Part shown: piece by piece, positions 31,211 to 34,897 of the stretch
How the letters are laid out: each line of letters opens with the position of its first letter
How positions within the stretch are numbered: the first letter of the stretch is position 1
DNA from: an uncultured Eubacteriales bacterium
GTDB lineage: Bacteria > Bacillota > Clostridia > Tissierellales > Peptoniphilaceae
Length of the DNA: 34,897 nucleotides
Direction of reading: 5' to 3'
Assembly: GCA_900539725.1 (NCBI GenBank)
Contig: UQDI01000016.1
Location: forward strand, 1 to 34,897
Translations under genes and position numbers: made by a program
The notes under the pieces: generated by a model
The model's database searches: none
What the model was told of the DNA's origin: nothing
Seen by the model: the letters and a program-made list of their open reading frames with translations, nothing else

Positions 31211-32432
31211 TGTAAACCACCTTTCCGTCCTTTATTGTGTACTTCACCTTTCCCTTTAACTTTTCACCTATGAATGGCGAATTTTGAGACTTAGATGAAG
31301 ATTTTTCATATATATACTCTTCCTTAATATCAAAAATAACTAAATCAGCCCTCGAGCCGACCTTTATCACGCCCTCTTCAAGACCATAAAGCCTTGCGGG
31401 ATTGACAGTCAGCATCTTTATAATTTTTACTAGATCAATACCATGTTTATGGCATAGCTCATCTATTGCAAGTGGCAGAGCTGTTTCAAGGCCTATGATG
31501 CCGCTCGGAGCACTGAAGAAGTCCTTAGCCTTTTCCTCCGCCGCATGAGGCGCATGATCAGTCGCAATTATGTCAATGGTACCGTCCTTGATAGCGCGGA
31601 TGATTGCCTCTCTGTCGGCAGCCGTCCTTAGTGGCGGATTCATTTTTGCCAAAGTGCCGTGTTTTTCAACAGCATCCTCTGTTAATGTAAAGTGATGAGG
31701 AGTAACCTCTGCAAATATTTTATCTGTGTATTTTTTATAATTTCTGATGATTTCAAGTGCATCCGCAGATGAAATGTGTTGGAAGTTTAATTTTGAATCC
31801 GCTTTTACTGCTAGATAGGCATCGCGCGCCACCATAACTGCCTCGGCAATGGCTGGAGCTGTTTCGTTTTTGCCCGCCTTTTTAATAAAGAATGGATCTT
31901 CCTCATGTAAACTGATTGGCGCATCGTATTTTTTTGCTTCAATCAGAGCGTCGTATAATAGTTTCGCCTTCATTATGGGCTTGCCATCATCAGTAAACCC
32001 AATGGCCCCCGCCTTGTGAAGCGCATCCATATCTACAAGTTCCTCGCCCAGCATGCCCTTAGTCACGGTAGCATTTTGATAAATCTTTACGCCTAAATTT
32101 TTTGATCTAGCTAATATATCTTCAAGCGTTTCAGTATTGTCAACGACTGGCTTGGTGTTTGCCATAAGAAGCACAGCTGTGTAGCCACCTCGCTTTGCAG
32201 CCGCTGATCCAGTAGTCAAATCTTCCTTATATGTTTGACCGGGGTCCCTAAAATGCACGTGCGTATCTATTAGCCCGTGTGAAATATATAGACCCTCGCC
32301 ATCGATCACGCAGGGATCATCTTTTTCAATTCGCTCTTTGATGGCACTCACTATGCCATCTTCAATAAGCATATCGACGCATCTTATGCCATTTGCAATT
32401 GTATCAATAAAATTAATATTTTTAATTAACAT
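31185..32432 (-). CDS. pyrC: Dihydroorotase
   Basis: Cyclises carbamoyl aspartate to dihydroorotate (EC 3.5.2.3) in pyrimidine synthesis. 415 residues, type I. Zinc-binding HVHFRDPGQTYKED (about residues 58-71), NTKPVVDN, the LHEEDPFF region, HISSADALEII, and IATDHAPHA, then SGIIGLETALPLA of the substrate loop. The ribosome-binding site is GGAGG with a 6-T spacer. No other pyr genes are in the window. It shares a 92-bp divergent region with the aminopeptidase gene. Confidence 0.95.
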   Translation of the reverse strand: MLIKNINFIDTIANGIRCVDMLIEDGIVSAIKERIEKDDPCVIDGEGLYISHGLIDTHVHFRDPGQTYKEDLTTGSAAAKRGGYTAVLLMANTKPVVDNTETLEDILARSKNLGVKIYQNATVTKGMLGEELVDMDALHKAGAIGFTDDGKPIMKAKLLYDALIEAKKYDAPISLHEEDPFFIKKAGKNETAPAIAEAVMVARDAYLAVKADSKLNFQHISSADALEIIRNYKKYTDKIFAEVTPHHFTLTEDAVEKHGTLAKMNPPLRTAADREAIIRAIKDGTIDIIATDHAPHAAEEKAKDFFSAPSGIIGLETALPLAIDELCHKHGIDLVKIIKMLTVNPARLYGLEEGVIKVGSRADLVIFDIKEEYIYEKSSSKSQNSPFIGEKLKGKVKYTIKDGKVVYSEDDRFNC

Positions 32433-32494
32433 AAAAAACCTCCATCAGCATTTTAATATTTATACCCAAAAAGGATGAATTTTGTGCGCCTTTA

Positions 32495-32503
32495 TGTTAT
32501 AAT
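32495..32503 (+). promoter_or_regulatory. Extended -10 promoter of the aminopeptidase gene
   Basis: TGTTATAAT is a perfect -10 with the TGn extension, 21 bp before the ATG. No good -35 at 17 nt. Confidence 0.6.
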
Positions 32504-32524
32504 ATAAAAAAAGGAGGAATTACA

Positions 32525-33925
32525 ATGGCAGAAAAAATTTCATGGCTAAGCCTTTCAAACGATGTGCTTGAGGACGTTACAAGCTACAACGAAGAGTACA
32601 AAGACTTTTTAACAAAAGCAAAAACTGAAAGACTAGCAGTTAAAGAAATCATACGCATAGCTGAAGCTAACGGATTTAAGGACTTAGAAGAAGCTATCAA
32701 AAACGGAACAAAGGTAAAGAAGGGCGACAAACTTTACTTAAATAACAAGGAAAAATCAGTTTTAATGTTCGTTATGGGCGAAAAGAAACTTGAAGAAGGC
32801 CTAAGAATAGTTGGCGCTCATATAGACAGCCCAAGACTTGACCTTAAGCCAAATCCACTATACGAAGCAAGCGAACTAGGCTTTTTAAAGACTCACTACT
32901 ACGGCGGAGTTAAAAAGTACCAATGGACTACAATCCCACTAGCTTTACACGGCGTTGTTTATACAAAGGATTTAAAGAGAGTAGATATATCTATAGGTGA
33001 AGACGATGACGATCCAGTATTTACAATCACAGACCTACTAATCCACCTATCACGTGAACAAATGCAAAAGAAACTTGCTGAAGGTATACTTGGTGAACAA
33101 TTAAACGTGCTTATGGGCTCAATACCATTGGCAGATGACGATGACGACGATGACGATAAGAAAGACAAATCAAATCGCGTTAAAGCCAATGTTATGAGAA
33201 TCATCAACGAAAAATATGGTATAGAAGAAGACGACTTTAAAGTTGCCGAAATCGAAGTAGTTCCAGCAGGCAAGGCTCGTGACCTTGGTATAGACAGATC
33301 CATGATCTTCAGCTATGGCCAAGACGACAGAGTTTGCGCATTCGCAGGACTTAAGGCAATACTTGACATGAAGCAAGGCGAGCACACAGCTCTAGCTATG
33401 TTCATGGATAAGGAAGAAGTTGGCTCACAAGGCAACACTGGTATGGCAAGCTACGTTCTTGAAAACGCTCTACACGAGTTAGCAGCACTAGAAGGCGAAT
33501 ACTCAGCTCTTACAGTTAGAAGATGCCTAAAGAACTCTTGGGTACTTTCATCAGACGTAACAGCAGCTTATGACCCTAACTTCGACTCAGTTTATGAAAA
33601 GAACAACACAGCTGTATTAGGCGGCGGTATCGCAGTAGCTAAGTACACTGGATCAGGCGGAAAAGGCGGCTGCAACGATGCAAACGCAGAATTCTTAAGA
33701 GATGTAAGAGATATCTTTGACAAAGCAGGCGTTGCTTGGCAAACAGGCGAACTTGGTAGAGTTGACGCAGGTGGCGGCGGAACTATCGCCTACCTACTAA
33801 GCAAGTACGGCGCAGAAGTTGTTGACTGCGGTACAGCAGTTTTAAACATGCACGCACCAAACGAAGTTACTTCAAAGTTCGACACATACATGTCATACAA
33901 AGCTTATAAAGCATTCTTTGAATAA
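32525..33925 (+). CDS. M18-family aspartyl aminopeptidase
   Basis: Cytosolic zinc aminopeptidase that removes N-terminal residues, usually acidic ones. 466 residues. Metal and catalytic motifs: VGAHIDSPRLDLKP (His and Asp), MDKEEVGSQGNTGM (Glu pair), LSSDVTAAYDPNF, and CGTAVLNMHAPNE near the end (His). Between residues 200 and 220 there is a run of eight Asp then Lys/Asp, an insertion-like acidic loop. The start has GGAGGAATTACA before the ATG. A terminator follows before pgeF. Confidence 0.94.
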   Translation: MAEKISWLSLSNDVLEDVTSYNEEYKDFLTKAKTERLAVKEIIRIAEANGFKDLEEAIKNGTKVKKGDKLYLNNKEKSVLMFVMGEKKLEEGLRIVGAHIDSPRLDLKPNPLYEASELGFLKTHYYGGVKKYQWTTIPLALHGVVYTKDLKRVDISIGEDDDDPVFTITDLLIHLSREQMQKKLAEGILGEQLNVLMGSIPLADDDDDDDDKKDKSNRVKANVMRIINEKYGIEEDDFKVAEIEVVPAGKARDLGIDRSMIFSYGQDDRVCAFAGLKAILDMKQGEHTALAMFMDKEEVGSQGNTGMASYVLENALHELAALEGEYSALTVRRCLKNSWVLSSDVTAAYDPNFDSVYEKNNTAVLGGGIAVAKYTGSGGKGGCNDANAEFLRDVRDIFDKAGVAWQTGELGRVDAGGGGTIAYLLSKYGAEVVDCGTAVLNMHAPNEVTSKFDTYMSYKAYKAFFE

Positions 33926-33932
33926 AATACAT

Positions 33933-33958
33933 GAGGCACCTTAATTGGTGCTTCTTTT
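33933..33958 (+). terminator. Terminator of the aminopeptidase gene
   Basis: GAGGCACC (33933-33940) with GGTGCTTC (33947-33954), one wobble, then TTTT. Confidence 0.75.
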
Positions 33959-33974
33959 ACATATGAGGAAAATT

Positions 33975-34703
33975 ATGAAAGATTATAAGATTATAGACGA
34001 AAAATATTTGATAAGCACTTACCTAAATGACCTAGGCGTCACAAACATCATGAGCCTTAAACCCATCGATATAAAAGGAGATGAAGACTACTTTGTAAAA
34101 GAGCTTCCAAAAGTACTTGAGCATATAGGACTTGATTATAGCAGCATAAACGTTACACGCCAAGTGCACTCGAACAATATCGTCTACGTTAATGGCAATG
34201 GCGATTTGAATTTCTACGACGAAACAGATGGACTTATAGGCGAAAAAGGTGATGTGCTCGTGATCAAGAGTGCAGACTGCCTGCCCGTAATAGTCTACGA
34301 TAGCGTCAATGCGCGTATCGCAGCCGTTCACTCAGGCTGGAAAGGTACAGCAAACTCCATAGTTAAAGAAGCAATCGCGAAGATGCTCTCTTTAGGATCA
34401 AATGCATCAGAGCTAAAAATTTATGTCGGACCGCATATACAAAAGACATCCTTCGAAGTGATGGACGACGTAAAAAATGTATTCGAGAAGAATTTTAAAT
34501 ACAAAGACATTATTTTTAAAAAAGATGAGAAGCATTACCTAATAGATTTAGGAAAAGTAGTGAAGCTCGACGCGATAAGCATGGGAGTAAAAGAAGAAAA
34601 TATATACGTCTCAAGCCTAGATACAGTCACAGACGAGCACTTTCACTCGTATAGACGCGACAAAAAAGATTATGGTCTGATGTATACAATGGTTTGTATA
34701 TAA
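33975..34703 (+). CDS. pgeF: Peptidoglycan editing factor PgeF (YfiH, laccase-like fold)
   Basis: 242 residues from the ATG at 33975 behind GAGGAAAATT; a frame start at 33945 lies on the preceding terminator and is rejected. The family's metal-site residues are in TRQVHSNNIVYV (His), VIKSADCLPVIVYD (Cys) and AAVHSGWKGT (His), and GPHIQKTSFEV follows. In E. coli YfiH corrects mis-incorporated amino acids in peptidoglycan precursors; other members have purine nucleoside phosphorylase activity. Which holds here cannot be told from the sequence. Last gene of the window. Confidence 0.92.
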   Translation: MKDYKIIDEKYLISTYLNDLGVTNIMSLKPIDIKGDEDYFVKELPKVLEHIGLDYSSINVTRQVHSNNIVYVNGNGDLNFYDETDGLIGEKGDVLVIKSADCLPVIVYDSVNARIAAVHSGWKGTANSIVKEAIAKMLSLGSNASELKIYVGPHIQKTSFEVMDDVKNVFEKNFKYKDIIFKKDEKHYLIDLGKVVKLDAISMGVKEENIYVSSLDTVTDEHFHSYRRDKKDYGLMYTMVCI

Positions 34704-34714
34704 AAAATGAAAAA

Positions 34715-34750
34715 ATTTGTCCCGGGTATTGTATAAAATTCGGGACAAAT
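34715..34750 (-). terminator. Hairpin, probable minus-strand terminator
   Basis: Ten-bp stem ATTTGTCCCG (34715-34724) with CGGGACAAAT (34741-34750). The T-tail is on the minus strand only, so it fits a transcript entering from the right edge, not pgeF. Confidence 0.55.
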
Positions 34751-34764
34751 CACTCAAAAAAGCA

Positions 34765-34792
34765 ATGCTAGCTAAATTAATTTAGCTAGCAT
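34765..34792. repeat. Perfect 28-bp palindrome
   Basis: Two 14-base arms (ATGCTAGCTAAATT and its complement) without spacer, between two terminator-like hairpins. It has no T-tail on either side. Could be an operator, a cruciform-forming site or an old element end. Confidence 0.7.
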
Positions 34793-34805
34793 CAGACTGT
34801 TGACA

Positions 34806-34844
34806 AAGTAGGCATATTTTTTAAAAATTATGCCTACTTTTTTT
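34806..34844 (+). terminator. Terminator downstream of pgeF
   Basis: Perfect 11-bp stem AAGTAGGCATA (34806-34816) with TATGCCTACTT (34829-34839), A/T loop, then further T to 34844. Confidence 0.75.
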
Positions 34845-34897
34845 GCTTAAAACCTCTTAAAATACACATTTGTTGGGTATATATAAGACATAGAAGG

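Noticed and set aside
32959..33303. Minus-strand open frame with a long Ser run inside the aminopeptidase gene
   Set aside because: Shadow of the Asp run of the M18 enzyme on the other strand.
34797..34828. Promoter with TTGACA at 34800-34805
   Set aside because: The only -10 candidate at proper spacing is AAAAAT, and the region forms a terminator stem.

Overview
The window is AT-rich, densely coded DNA from a low-GC Gram-positive anaerobe. The protein set suggests the Tissierellia/Peptoniphilaceae group (Peptoniphilus, Anaerococcus or Fenollaria relatives): a large surface protein with Listeria-Bacteroides-type repeats, an arginine deiminase operon, a B12-type (class II) ribonucleotide reductase, a type 2 IPP isomerase, and a small CD1871A-type CXXC protein beside a membrane 4Fe-4S protein. 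The genus assignment is inference. Most genes lie on the minus strand; plus-strand blocks are at 19153-21839 and 32525-34703. No rRNA, tRNA, CRISPR array or complete insertion sequence is visible.

Layout. 1-3255 is the N-terminal 1085 residues of a secreted surface protein that runs off the left edge. It is preceded by a promoter, a roughly 190-nt leader that ends in a terminator, and a run of nine C. A small secreted protein (3750-4040) and a structured repeat follow. 4436-5796 holds a ThiD-like kinase that has lost its catalytic cysteine and a membrane protein. 5880-11885 is a tight housekeeping operon, dnaX-ybaB-recR-murI-fni-pncB. dnaX carries an in-frame A AAA AAG slippery heptamer that would give a 434-residue gamma-like product. 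12029-15592 holds a thioredoxin-fold protein with a degenerate active site, a membrane protein, a lipoprotein, a methyltransferase and a glutaredoxin. 15702-18863 is arcABC. The divergent plus-strand cluster 19153-21839 encodes a thioredoxin-like lipoprotein, the CD1871A-type small protein, a polyferredoxin-like membrane protein and a MarR regulator, and looks like an envelope thiol-redox module. 22093-25276 is a two-gene ABC exporter. 25499-27628 is the ribonucleotide reductase, with two NrdR-like boxes 31 bp apart at its promoter. 28296-29495 is a DUF4143 ATPase between direct repeats. A 38-residue membrane peptide, an ATP-NAD kinase-like protein, pyrC, an M18 aminopeptidase and pgeF complete the window.

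The main undescribed signal is a family of intergenic structured repeats (4293-4436, 28045-28303, 29690-29807). Each copy has an outer stem, an inner stem and an apical hairpin. The stem sequences differ between copies but remain paired, which indicates selection on structure. A conserved GATGATT block and an AAGGGCT block sit at fixed places. Two copies start at the stop codon of the neighbouring gene, and one copy is nested inside another. Other points worth a second look are the dnaX frameshift site, the 7-nt loop-loop complementarity in the surface-protein leader, the tandem NrdR boxes, and modules bracketed by near-identical terminators.
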